Origin: an uncultured SAR86 cluster bacterium
GTDB lineage: Bacteria > Pseudomonadota > Gammaproteobacteria > Magnimaribacterales > D2472
DNA length: 64,000 nucleotides
Assembly (NCBI GenBank): GCA_902624425.1
Contig: CACNXK010000005.1
Location: 1-64,000 of the forward strand
Reading direction: 5' to 3'
The translations under genes were made by a program, and so were the position numbers. Under the pieces are notes generated by a model. The model saw nothing but the letters and a program-made list of their open reading frames with translations, was not told the DNA's origin and searched no databases. Of the stretch, positions 25,830 through 35,034 are shown piece by piece. How positions within the stretch are numbered: the stretch's first letter is position 1; each line of letters begins with the position of its first letter.

Positions 25830-27439
25830 ATATTTACTATAAAAATTGGAGGCTTTTTTTAATTTTTTTATTTCTTTTCTTTTCAATATTATCAATCTTG
25901 GTGAGAATAATTTATGTTCAAGTTGAGCAAGGTAATTTTCTTCTTCAAAAAGGGAATAATCAGAACAGTTCAGAAAGGATTATAGAATTCAAGCGTGGAT
26001 CGATCTTTGATAAAAATGGCATTCCTTTGGCAATAAGTATCACAGGCTTTGATTTATTTGCATTGAGTGGTTTAAAGCAAGATGATTTTTTAAGAATCCA
26101 AAACATTATCAATCTTGAAGGCTTGAAATATGAAAACTTTGATAAAAAATCACTCATTAAGAAGTCATTATCTTTTGATGAGATGCGAAAGATTAGATCT
26201 CTTAAAATAGATAGATTGGAGCTTGAAAAAAATTATAAACGTCATTATCCCCTTGGAGAGCAAGTTGCTCCTTTAGTAGGATTTTCTGGAAAAGATGGAT
26301 ATGGTTTAGAGGGCCTGGAAAAAAGCTATAACGCAATCTTAACTGGAAAACCTCTCAGAGAAAAAGTTCTTAAAGATGGAGCTAGAAGCGCTATAGAAAG
26401 ACTAGAAATCTTAGAATTTGGTGAGAAATCAAAGGATATTTATCTTACGATAGACAGCAATATTCAATATATTGCATATAAGTATCTCGTTGAAGCAATA
26501 AAAAATAATGATGGCACCGCTGGGACAGTTATTATCCTAGATAATTCTGCAAAAGAAGTATTAGCACTTGCCAGCTATCCTTCTTATAACCCAAACAATC
26601 CTATGAGAAGCATAAAAAAGAATAGGGCATTTTTGGAAAGTTATGAGCCAGGATCAATTGTTAAGCCTCTAGCTCTAGCAGGAGCTATTGAAAATAATCT
26701 TATTGATATCGATACTGAGATGGAGCTACCAATTAAAATTGATATAGGTGGCAATATAATTAATGACAGAAAAAAGTATGGAAAACTAAAGGCATTTGAA
26801 GTTATCAAAGAATCAAGTCAAGTAGGTGCAACCCAAATTTCATTTCTCTTGGGAGCAGATAGATTGATTGAAAATTATAAAAAATTTGGGTTTTCAAAAC
26901 CCGTGAATATTAATTTTCCATCAACCTCATTCGGAGAAATTAATACAAGAGATGAAATTTCTGACATTGAGATAGCAACACTTGGTTATGGTTATGGATT
27001 AACTGCTACCCCATTTCAAATATCTCAAGCATATGCAATCTTTGCGAATCATGGCTTTTACTATGATTTCAGAATAATAAAAGATGATGAGTATCCAATA
27101 TTTTCTGAGCAAGTAATTAGCGAATCAACTGCCAAAAATATTTTATTTGCAATGACAGAAGTTGTTGAAAATGGAACAGGAATTCTAGCTAAGTCAGAAA
27201 ATTATGATGTTAGTGGTAAAACTGGAACAACAGAAAAGCTTAGAGATGGCAATTATAAAAGCTCATCATACACTGCTTCTTTTATTGGTATAGGTCCCAA
27301 TCCATCCAATAATTTAACAATATTTGTAAATATTGATGGTCTTGGATCTCAGAAATACTCAGGTGGATCTGTTGCAGCTCCGCTATTTAAAAATATTTCA
27401 AATGATGTTTTCGCTTATATGGGATATTTTAATAAATGA
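25826..27439 (+). CDS. ftsI: Septal transpeptidase FtsI (PBP3)
   Basis: Class B penicillin-binding protein that cross-links septal peptidoglycan with FtsW. 537 aa. Membrane anchor at about residues 11-32, pedestal domain with RGSIFDKNGIPLA, and transpeptidase domain with nucleophile Ser277 in S-I-V-K280 and Lys465-Thr-Gly467. The second motif, normally Ser-x-Asn, reads Ser330-Ser-Gln332, an Asn-to-Gln change in an otherwise conserved segment (KESSQVGATQIS). Overlaps ftsL and murE by 4 bp each. Confidence 0.96.
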   Translation: MNIYYKNWRLFLIFLFLFFSILSILVRIIYVQVEQGNFLLQKGNNQNSSERIIEFKRGSIFDKNGIPLAISITGFDLFALSGLKQDDFLRIQNIINLEGLKYENFDKKSLIKKSLSFDEMRKIRSLKIDRLELEKNYKRHYPLGEQVAPLVGFSGKDGYGLEGLEKSYNAILTGKPLREKVLKDGARSAIERLEILEFGEKSKDIYLTIDSNIQYIAYKYLVEAIKNNDGTAGTVIILDNSAKEVLALASYPSYNPNNPMRSIKKNRAFLESYEPGSIVKPLALAGAIENNLIDIDTEMELPIKIDIGGNIINDRKKYGKLKAFEVIKESSQVGATQISFLLGADRLIENYKKFGFSKPVNINFPSTSFGEINTRDEISDIEIATLGYGYGLTATPFQISQAYAIFANHGFYYDFRIIKDDEYPIFSEQVISESTAKNILFAMTEVVENGTGILAKSENYDVSGKTGTTEKLRDGNYKSSSYTASFIGIGPNPSNNLTIFVNIDGLGSQKYSGGSVAAPLFKNISNDVFAYMGYFNK

Positions 27440-28860
27440 AAACTTTAAGAGACTTAAATGTCAACCTCAATGAAGATATTCCCATATCAGGATTATCTTG
27501 CTCATCAAAATTAATTGAAAAAAACCACTGCTTTATCGCACTTCAAGGCTTGAAATCACATGGTCTAGATTTCATTGATGAAGCGATTGCTAATGGAGCA
27601 AGCTGCATCTTACATAACAAAAGCAATTATGATCAAAAGCAAAAGGTACCTTGTTTTTATATTAAAAATTTACATGAGAGACAAAAAGATATACTTCTCA
27701 ACTTTTACAACATTTGTGAAGAGAACTTAAAGTTTCTGATGTTCACTGGAACAAATGGAAAGACTTCAACAGCACATTTTACTTACCAAATTCTTCAAAG
27801 AGCAAATAAAGATGCAATTCTTGTAGGAACATTGGGAATTGAAAGCAGAACAAGTTTTCAAGAAACAAATACAACTACTCCTAACCTATTTGAGCTATTT
27901 GAATTTATTTCCAAAGAAACATATTTAAATGATCTCTATATTTGTATTGAAGCTTCTTCCCATGGTCTAGAGCAAAATAGATTGATTGGTTTGGGGGTGG
28001 AAACAAGAGCTATCCTAAATATTGAAAAAGATCATTTAGATTTCCATAAAAACATCGAAAGCTATGTTGCTTCAAAACTTAAGATTTTAAATTTTCCTTC
28101 ACAAAACAAAATTATTTTGAATGGAGATTGTGAGACCTCTTCTTCACTAATAAGTAATCAATTAAGAGATCATGATAAATGCATTATAAGTAACACAGAT
28201 AGAAGAGCGGATTACTTTTTTTCAATCGTAAAAATTGATAAATCAAGCAGTATGTTTAAATTAACAATTGATAGAGAATGCATAGATTTAAAAGTAAATT
28301 TTTTCCAAAAATATAATATCTATAACTTAATATTTGCAATAGCAGCCACAAACCAGATTGAAAAAAATACTTTTTTGAAAAAAGACATTATCGAATCACT
28401 TATTCTTCCAAAGGGAAGGGCAAAAATGATCACAAAGAAAAAGAAAAATATTTTAGTTGATTATGCTCATAATTTAGGTGGCATGAAAGCTGTTATTAAA
28501 TCGGTCTCAAATATTTATGAAAATTTAGTTATCGTTTATGGTTGTGGAGGAGAAAGAGATAATTCTGATAGAGAAAGGATGATGCAATTTGCTTCTAATA
28601 ATTCAAGAAAAGTTATATTTACTTCTGATAACAGCAAAAGTGAGAGTTTCCAGTCAATTTTGGATGATTCTAAAAAAGATCACGAGTATAGTAATTTAAT
28701 TGTTGAACCAGATAGGAAGCAGGCAATAAAACTTGGTTTGGAGTTAATTAAAGAAAATGAAATCTTATTAATTCTTGGAAAAGGACACGAAGAATTTCAA
28801 GAAATAAAAGGAACTAAAATACCTTTTAATGATCAAAAGGTAGTGGAGCAAATTTTATGA
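27436..28860 (+). CDS. murE: UDP-MurNAc-tripeptide synthetase MurE
   Basis: Adds the third stem-peptide amino acid to UDP-MurNAc-L-Ala-D-Glu. 474 aa, Mur ligase with three domains; P-loop MFTGTNGKTST with Lys109, IEASSHGLEQNRL and VDYAHNLGGMKAVIK are intact. The specificity motif that reads DNPR in meso-diaminopimelate-adding enzymes reads Asp398-Asn-Ser-Lys401 here, in TSDNSKSES. Meso-DAP is still the most likely substrate from lineage, but the altered motif leaves it open. Overlaps ftsI and the next gene by 4 bp each. Confidence 0.95.
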   Translation: MKTLRDLNVNLNEDIPISGLSCSSKLIEKNHCFIALQGLKSHGLDFIDEAIANGASCILHNKSNYDQKQKVPCFYIKNLHERQKDILLNFYNICEENLKFLMFTGTNGKTSTAHFTYQILQRANKDAILVGTLGIESRTSFQETNTTTPNLFELFEFISKETYLNDLYICIEASSHGLEQNRLIGLGVETRAILNIEKDHLDFHKNIESYVASKLKILNFPSQNKIILNGDCETSSSLISNQLRDHDKCIISNTDRRADYFFSIVKIDKSSSMFKLTIDRECIDLKVNFFQKYNIYNLIFAIAATNQIEKNTFLKKDIIESLILPKGRAKMITKKKKNILVDYAHNLGGMKAVIKSVSNIYENLVIVYGCGGERDNSDRERMMQFASNNSRKVIFTSDNSKSESFQSILDDSKKDHEYSNLIVEPDRKQAIKLGLELIKENEILLILGKGHEEFQEIKGTKIPFNDQKVVEQIL

Positions 28861-29441
28861 AATATTTTATATTTTTTCTGATATCTTTCTCAACATTCTC
28901 CTTTTCTGAGAAAAAAATTATCTGTGAGCTGGATGGATCATTTTCTGTAACCTATAGGGATATTTCAAAAACAGTTATATCGGAAGGCTTAGATTTTTTT
29001 AAGAACTTAGCAACTCAGACTCAACAATCTATTTTTCTTATTAACAAAGCAAAAACAAACTTTGATAAAGATGATTGGCAAAAAGAGTCTTTGCAAGTTG
29101 TTCAGTATTGGGAAATCGATGATAGTGATAATCTTCTTAAGCTTAATTATACTTTTGATCCATCACCAATTTGGATAAATCCAAAAGCTAACTGGAGCAA
29201 AAAGATTACAGAAAACGGAATTGAAGTAATATCATCAATGAGTTTGGGGGATGAGCATCCGCTATTTGAGAACTATACGGTTGAATATTATGGTATTTCG
29301 AATTCAATAAATTGGTATACAGGTAAAGGAAGAATTTTTGGTGATATTTGGCTTAAGAGTAAAGATGGTGGAAAAAATAAAAATCCTAAACTAGAAATCC
29401 TAGCAAAAGGCAATTGCTCAAGGAAAGAAAGAAAATTTTAA
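28857..29441 (+). CDS. Exported protein of unknown function inside the dcw cluster
   Basis: 194 aa, not recognised. An N-terminal signal peptide (MKYFIFFLISFSTFSFS) with likely cleavage before Glu18-Lys is followed by a soluble part with two cysteines (Cys23 and Cys188) that could pair. The mature region looks beta-rich with many aromatic residues (NLLKLNYTFDPSPIW, GISNSINWYTGKGRIFG). It overlaps murE by 4 bp (ATGA) and the next gene murF by 1 bp, so it is translated as part of the cell-wall operon. A periplasmic role linked to peptidoglycan or division is inferred from place only. Confidence 0.85.
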   Translation: MKYFIFFLISFSTFSFSEKKIICELDGSFSVTYRDISKTVISEGLDFFKNLATQTQQSIFLINKAKTNFDKDDWQKESLQVVQYWEIDDSDNLLKLNYTFDPSPIWINPKANWSKKITENGIEVISSMSLGDEHPLFENYTVEYYGISNSINWYTGKGRIFGDIWLKSKDGGKNKNPKLEILAKGNCSRKERKF

Positions 29442-30772
29442 TGAAATTTATTTCTAGCACAAATGACGTAAGAAATTATCTTGGCTTACAATCAAGAAAA
29501 AATATTAAGTTCAAAAATATTTCTATTGATACGAGAACCATAAAAAAAGACTCACTATTTATTGCTTTAAAAGGACCAAACTTTGATGGAAATAAATTTA
29601 TTGAAAAAGCATTTTCTCTCGGGGCGAAAGCCGTTTTATGTTCAGATAAATCTTATAAAAAAAGAACTAATGTTATCTATGTTTCAAGTGTAAGAAGTGC
29701 TCTTTTAAAAATTTCATCAAAAATTGCATCTAATTTTCAAGGTAAGAAGATATTAATAACAGGAAGTAATGGAAAAACATCTACAACAAGAATTATTTCA
29801 AGATCTCTTCCTAAATGCTCTTCAACTATAAAAAATTATAATAATGAGATTGGTCTTCCTGTAAGTCTAATGTCTGCAAATAAAGATAGTAAGTATATTG
29901 TTCTAGAGGCTGGAGCAGCCAAAAAAGGAGATATTGAATACCTTTCAAAAATAGTAAAACCTGATATTGGAATAATTACAAATATTGGAAATTCTCATTT
30001 AGAAAAACTTAAGAATGTTGAAGGTGTTTTCAAAGTAAAATCTGAGCTTATAAAGAATATCCGCAAAGGTGGCACCTTAATAGTCCCAAATGATAAAAAA
30101 TTTCTTCATAGATGGAAAAAAATGGCAAATGGAATAAAGGTACTCCCTGTTCCTGAAAAATTTATTGCAGCTAATGAAAAAATTTTAAGTGCTAAAAAGA
30201 TAATGACTTTTGATATTATTGAAAATATTGCGGACAAGAAAAAACCGAAAATCATACCTATTTCATCATCACTTTTGGGAAGACATAATATTCAAAATAT
30301 TTTGGTATGTTACACATGTTTAAATGATCTTAGAGAGAGCGCTTCTATGATGCATAAGTCCCTCAAAAATATGTCTAGCTCTATCTCTAGACAGCAAATC
30401 TTTTCGTGGAAAAATAAATCAATTTTGATCGATGATACTTATAATGCTAACCCAGAATCAGTTAAAAGAAGTTTAGATGTTTTATCAGAATTTTCAGGTA
30501 GAAAAATCTTTATTTTTGGCGATATGTTTGAGTTGGGTAGGTTTAGAAAAAAACACCATATTGACGTTGGCTTATATGCACATAAAGCTAAGATTGATAA
30601 GCTTATAACGTTTGGAGAGCTTTCAAAGCTAGCATCTAAAAGATTCCAAAAAAAATCCTATAATTTTAATGATGAAAACGAGCTAAAAGAATTTTTGGTT
30701 AATTTTATTAAAAAGAATGATATTGTTTTAATAAAAGGATCAAGAGGAATGAAGATGGAGAGATTTATATAA
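29441..30772 (+). CDS. murF: UDP-MurNAc-tripeptide D-Ala-D-Ala ligase MurF
   Basis: Adds D-alanyl-D-alanine to the UDP-MurNAc tripeptide. 443 aa from ATG 29441, which overlaps the upstream stop (TAATG); an earlier in-frame TTG at 29414 would add nine poor residues. P-loop ITGSNGKTSTT with Lys112, NYNNEIGLPVSL, LEAGAAKKGDIEYL and IDDTYNANPESVKRSL, all typical of MurF. Overlaps mraY by one base. Confidence 0.97.
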   Translation: MKFISSTNDVRNYLGLQSRKNIKFKNISIDTRTIKKDSLFIALKGPNFDGNKFIEKAFSLGAKAVLCSDKSYKKRTNVIYVSSVRSALLKISSKIASNFQGKKILITGSNGKTSTTRIISRSLPKCSSTIKNYNNEIGLPVSLMSANKDSKYIVLEAGAAKKGDIEYLSKIVKPDIGIITNIGNSHLEKLKNVEGVFKVKSELIKNIRKGGTLIVPNDKKFLHRWKKMANGIKVLPVPEKFIAANEKILSAKKIMTFDIIENIADKKKPKIIPISSSLLGRHNIQNILVCYTCLNDLRESASMMHKSLKNMSSSISRQQIFSWKNKSILIDDTYNANPESVKRSLDVLSEFSGRKIFIFGDMFELGRFRKKHHIDVGLYAHKAKIDKLITFGELSKLASKRFQKKSYNFNDENELKEFLVNFIKKNDIVLIKGSRGMKMERFI

Positions 30773-31857
30773 TGTTTGAATACTTAGGAACCATTCTTGT
30801 TGATGTTGACCCTGGTTTTGATGTTCTAAGATATCTAACAGTCAGAACAATAGGAGGAACAGTTACAGCATTATTATTAACTATATTTTTGGGCCCAAAA
30901 TTGATTAACTGGCTTTCAAAAATGCAATTTAAACAATTTGGGGTTGAGAGAGGTCCTGATTCTCATAAAGAAAAGTCTGGCACTCCAACCATGGGCGGAC
31001 TTTTAATAATTTCTTCTTTACTTATATCCACATTATTGTGGACAGACTTAGGCAATAGATATGTTTGGGTATGCTTATTTATAACCTTAGGATTTACGGT
31101 CATAGGCTTTCTAGATGACTTTTATAAAATAAAACACAGAGACTCAAAGGGTTTATCAGGAAGGCTAAAACTTTTTACTCAAACTTTAGTTTCTGTTACC
31201 GCTGTTAGTTTTTTATACTTTACCGCTGAGGATTCAGCTGAAATATCATTAATACTTCTCTTTAATAAAGACTGGATATTTGAAATGAGCATGCTTGCAT
31301 TTATTTTGTTTGGCTCTTTTGTAATTGTTGGATCTTCAAATGCAGTAAATTTGACAGATGGTCTTGATGGCTTGGCAATATTGCCAACAATCTTAATAGC
31401 AGGTGGCCTTGGATTAATAGCTTATGCAATGGGTAACCAATTAATTGCAGAGTACTTGTTTATACCCCATTTAAAAATTGCTGGAGAGCTAATCGTATTT
31501 TGTGGAGCTCTCATTGGATCTGGTATAGGTTTCTTGTGGTATAACTCATACCCTGCAGAGGTTTTTATGGGCGATGTAGGATCACTTACTCTTGGTGCAA
31601 TTTTAGGAGTTCTTGCTGTAATTTTGAGACATGAAATAGTCTATGCAATTATGGCTGGAGTTTTTATAGCTGAAACCCTGAGTGTAATGATCCAAGTTAC
31701 ATCATACAGATTAAGACAAAAAAGAGTTTTTCTAATGGCACCTATTCATCATCACTTTGAACTCAAAGGATGGGCAGAACCAAAAATTATAGTCAGGTTT
31801 TGGATAATCACATTAGTTTTAATTTTAGTTGCACTTGCAACCCTTAAATTAAGGTAA
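30772..31857 (+). CDS. mraY: Phospho-MurNAc-pentapeptide transferase MraY
   Basis: Integral membrane enzyme that moves phospho-MurNAc-pentapeptide onto undecaprenyl phosphate, forming lipid I. 361 aa, ten membrane helices. Conserved features: GTPTMGGLLII, the Asp-rich GFLDDFYKIKHRDSKGL, NLTDGLDGLAI, GDVGSLTLGAILG and the cytoplasmic HHHFELKGW loop. Normal length and residues. Confidence 0.98.
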   Translation: MFEYLGTILVDVDPGFDVLRYLTVRTIGGTVTALLLTIFLGPKLINWLSKMQFKQFGVERGPDSHKEKSGTPTMGGLLIISSLLISTLLWTDLGNRYVWVCLFITLGFTVIGFLDDFYKIKHRDSKGLSGRLKLFTQTLVSVTAVSFLYFTAEDSAEISLILLFNKDWIFEMSMLAFILFGSFVIVGSSNAVNLTDGLDGLAILPTILIAGGLGLIAYAMGNQLIAEYLFIPHLKIAGELIVFCGALIGSGIGFLWYNSYPAEVFMGDVGSLTLGAILGVLAVILRHEIVYAIMAGVFIAETLSVMIQVTSYRLRQKRVFLMAPIHHHFELKGWAEPKIIVRFWIITLVLILVALATLKLR

Positions 31858-31863
31858 CAGTTA

Positions 31864-32898
31864 ATGCCATCTTTAATATATGGTTACGGTGTAACTGGGA
31901 AGTCATTTGAGAAGTATCTTACTAATTCAGGTGAAGATTTTGATATATTTGACTCTTTATATAATGATTCGTCAAAAATTTATTCGAAAATTGAGAATAA
32001 ATTTTATAAAAATATTTATGTAACCCCATCAGCATCAAAAGAGAAGTTCAAATATCTTAAAAAATATTCGAATGTAATTACCGATATGGATATTTTTTTT
32101 GAGAAAGATAACTCCATAAAGATAGGCATAACAGGCACTAATAGAAAAAGCACTACCTGTTTTCACTTAATGCAGCTCCTAGAGGAAGATTATTCAGTGA
32201 ATCTTGTTGGAAATATTGGCAAGCCAGTTCTTGATGTTTTGAATAATGGTAAAAAGTTTTCAATTATTGAGCTTTCTAGTTTTCAGTTAGATAAGGTAGA
32301 AAGTATTGGCCTTGATTATGGGATTTTGCTTAATATAGAAAGTGATCATCTTGATTATCACGAGACTATAGAAGACTACACAAGATCAAAAAAAAGAATA
32401 TTAGAAGCCAATGAGAGCATCCAAAGTGATGATTTAAAAACAATATATAAATTCATCACTGGATCGACGCCACAAATAAAAGAATTAAAAGATCTTCCAT
32501 TTCGATTTGAAAAGATTAATCAAAATATCATTAATGACTCAAAATCTACTAACTTTCACTCACTAGAGTTTGCTTTAGTAAAAGCCAATGAAATGTTTGA
32601 TGACTATGCTTTGATATTGATGGGTTGCCCAAAAAAAGAAGGGCACAAAAAAATTAAGGTTTCTAATCCCGGACATGTATTTATATGTGGTGAACATAAA
32701 GAGGAGATATTCTCATGCGTTATGCATGAGAATAAGATTAAATGTAAAGATCTTAAATCAGCTCTAAAAGAAATCTCTAAAGCTAGGATTCAAAATGTCC
32801 TTTTTTCTCCAGGATATCCTAGTGGAGAAGACTATCTTAATTTTGAGGAAAGAGGCCTAGCATTCAACAAACTAATTGAGGAGAATTTTGGAATTTAA
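31864..32898 (+). CDS. murD: UDP-MurNAc-Ala D-Glu ligase MurD, shortened and with altered P-loop
   Basis: Expected to add D-glutamate to UDP-MurNAc-L-Ala. Only 344 aa against about 440. Kept: GNIGKPVL, IELSSFQLDKVES, SDHLDYHE, the carbamylated-lysine region TRSKKRIL, FRFE, and INDSKSTN. Changed: the P-loop GTNGKST reads GTNRKST (Arg94 before Lys95, AGA for the expected GGA). Missing: about 75 residues of the central domain between KRILEAN and RFEKIN, including the GxHNxxN adenine-binding motif; the C-terminal GGDGK motif also differs. The frame is intact and lies in the right place, so it is likely expressed; activity is uncertain. Confidence 0.85.
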   Translation: MPSLIYGYGVTGKSFEKYLTNSGEDFDIFDSLYNDSSKIYSKIENKFYKNIYVTPSASKEKFKYLKKYSNVITDMDIFFEKDNSIKIGITGTNRKSTTCFHLMQLLEEDYSVNLVGNIGKPVLDVLNNGKKFSIIELSSFQLDKVESIGLDYGILLNIESDHLDYHETIEDYTRSKKRILEANESIQSDDLKTIYKFITGSTPQIKELKDLPFRFEKINQNIINDSKSTNFHSLEFALVKANEMFDDYALILMGCPKKEGHKKIKVSNPGHVFICGEHKEEIFSCVMHENKIKCKDLKSALKEISKARIQNVLFSPGYPSGEDYLNFEERGLAFNKLIEENFGI

Positions 32899-33994
32899 GA
32901 AAAATAATTTTTTGATTCTATTTACATTTGTAGTCTTGCTCATTTTTGGAGAAATCATGGTTCTATCTTCGAGCATGGTCAGAGCAGAATCAATTTATGA
33001 CAACCCTTTTTTCTTTGCTTCCAGACAAGCAATTTTTATCTCACTGGGCTTTGTAATTTTTTGTTTCTTTCTGCTAATCCCATCAGATTTATTAAAGAAA
33101 TTTGATTGGCTGCTATTAATTGGATCTTTTATTTTACTAATTGCACTTTTTTTCCCCGGAGTTGGTACTGAAGTTAATGGTAGCCTGAGATGGATAAGAT
33201 TTGGACCAATTAATATTCAGCCTTCGGAGGTTGCTAAATTTTGCATGCTTATTTATATTTCTGGATATTGCGTAAGAAGGTTGGAAGAAATATCTTCAAC
33301 ATCTGGTTTTGCCAGACCTCTATTTATTTTGACTCTTTTTGCTTCCCTTATATTAATTCAGCCTGATTATGGCACTACGGCCATACTCTGTCTGATTGTA
33401 ATGGCACTCCTTTTTTTTGCAGGGATATCTTTTTATCAATTTTTAATTTTGATAATACTTTTTACAATTCTTGGTGCAATAGCAATTTTTTTAGAACCTT
33501 ATAGACTGATAAGACTCTTAAGTTTTATTGATCCATTTGAAGATATTCAAGACAGTGGTTGGCAACTTGCTCAATCTTTAATAAGTTTAGGTCAGGGAGG
33601 CTGGATTGGCTTGGGACTAGGAAATAGTATTCAGAAGAATCTTTTTTTACCAGAAGCACATACAGATTTCATTTTTGCGATTCTTGTGGAGGAGCTAGGA
33701 ATTGTAGGAGGGCTTGCTTTGATTACATTATATATTTTCTTATTGATAGGTATTTTTAGGGTTTCTTTTGAGTCATTTAATAAAATTAGGCCTTTTCAGG
33801 GATACCTATGTTTTGGAATAGGGTTTTTAATATCACTTCAAGTAATCTTAAATATTGGAGTAAATATTGGACTACTACCAACCAAAGGATTAACTCTTCC
33901 ATTTATTAGCTATGGCGGTACAAGTTTACTTGTAATGATGAGTCTTATAGCTATAGTTGTAAGAATTAATAACGAAAATAAGTTCTATAAATGA
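32888..33994 (+). CDS. ftsW: Septal peptidoglycan glycosyltransferase FtsW
   Basis: SEDS-family polymerase acting with FtsI at the septum, 368 aa, about ten membrane helices. Family motifs: GSLRWIRFGPINIQPSEVAKF, QPDYGTT, GWQLAQSLISLGQGGWIGLGLG (about 213-234), PEAHTDFIFAILVEELG and the C-terminal LPTKGLTLPFISYGG. The TTG at 32888 is preferred because AGGAG at 32879-32883 lies just upstream; an in-frame TTG at 32876 would add four residues. Overlaps murD by 11 bp and murG by 4 bp. Confidence 0.96.
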   Translation: MEFKKNNFLILFTFVVLLIFGEIMVLSSSMVRAESIYDNPFFFASRQAIFISLGFVIFCFFLLIPSDLLKKFDWLLLIGSFILLIALFFPGVGTEVNGSLRWIRFGPINIQPSEVAKFCMLIYISGYCVRRLEEISSTSGFARPLFILTLFASLILIQPDYGTTAILCLIVMALLFFAGISFYQFLILIILFTILGAIAIFLEPYRLIRLLSFIDPFEDIQDSGWQLAQSLISLGQGGWIGLGLGNSIQKNLFLPEAHTDFIFAILVEELGIVGGLALITLYIFLLIGIFRVSFESFNKIRPFQGYLCFGIGFLISLQVILNIGVNIGLLPTKGLTLPFISYGGTSLLVMMSLIAIVVRINNENKFYK

Positions 33995-35034
33995 AGAATA
34001 TAATTGTTTGTGCTGCAAAAACAGGTGGACATATTTTCCCTGCACTAAGCTTCTCAAAAAAAGCCTTACAAAAGAATAATAAAATCATATTTTTAGGAAC
34101 TAATACTGATCTTGAAAAAAAAATATTTTCAAAAAGTAAAAATATTGAATTTGTTAGATTTGATTTAGATGGCTTTAGAGGAAAAAGCATAAGTCAAAAA
34201 TTTATTTTCTTAATTAAGCTACCTCTAATTTTGTACAAAGTCATATCAATTATCATTTCAAGGAACATATCTTCAGTAGTTTGTTTTGGTGGATTCATAA
34301 CTGTTCCAGTTGGTTTAGCTAGCATCGTCACACTCAGAAACTTATATTTGCATGAGCAAAACTCAATAGTTGGATCCTCAAATAGAATCCTGTCCATCTT
34401 TGCTAAAAAGATTTTTACCGCCTTTCCAATAAGCGATGAAGAAAAATATTTTTTTATCGGAAACCCTGCGAATACTCAAAATAAAACTGGAGTTAAGTTT
34501 CAGCAAAATGATAATCTCAATATTCTTATAACTGGGGGAAGCCAGGGATCAGATTTCATCAATAAGAATATTCCTATCGCTATTAATGCATTAGAGATTA
34601 AACTGAATGTTATCCATCAGTGCGGACTAAATAAACTCCAAAATGTTTCAAAATATAGTGATGCAGTTAATGCATCAATTGAAGAATTCATAGATAACTT
34701 AGATGAATACATTGAATGGTGTGATTTTGTAATCTGTAGGTGTGGAGCTGGAACCCTTAGCGAGATTTCACATAAGAGAAGAGGAATGATTATGATTCCA
34801 TTGCCACAATCAATTGATAACCATCAATACTTTAATGCACTTTTTTATGAGAAAAATAATCAGGGCAGGGTCTTCCAGGAAAAAGAGCCACTTGAAGAAT
34901 TATCTAATCTTCTAGAAGATATAATCCATAAGAAGATTCATGCAGATTGGAAAAAGATAAATCCTCCAATTGATCACTCAAAGGCGGCCTCCATTATGTT
35001 TGATGAAATACAGAAAGATAATGCAGCAATTTAA
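33991..35034 (+). CDS. murG: Lipid II synthase MurG
   Basis: Peripheral membrane GT-B glycosyltransferase that adds GlcNAc to lipid I. 347 aa. The N-terminal glycine loop reads AAKTGGHIFPALSF (usually GGTGGH), the second reads ITGGSQGSDFIN, and the donor-binding segment is CRCGAGTLSEISHKRRGMIMIPLPQSIDNHQ (about residues 248-278). Overlaps ftsW by 4 bp and murC by 14 bp. Confidence 0.97.
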   Translation: MKNIIVCAAKTGGHIFPALSFSKKALQKNNKIIFLGTNTDLEKKIFSKSKNIEFVRFDLDGFRGKSISQKFIFLIKLPLILYKVISIIISRNISSVVCFGGFITVPVGLASIVTLRNLYLHEQNSIVGSSNRILSIFAKKIFTAFPISDEEKYFFIGNPANTQNKTGVKFQQNDNLNILITGGSQGSDFINKNIPIAINALEIKLNVIHQCGLNKLQNVSKYSDAVNASIEEFIDNLDEYIEWCDFVICRCGAGTLSEISHKRRGMIMIPLPQSIDNHQYFNALFYEKNNQGRVFQEKEPLEELSNLLEDIIHKKIHADWKKINPPIDHSKAASIMFDEIQKDNAAI

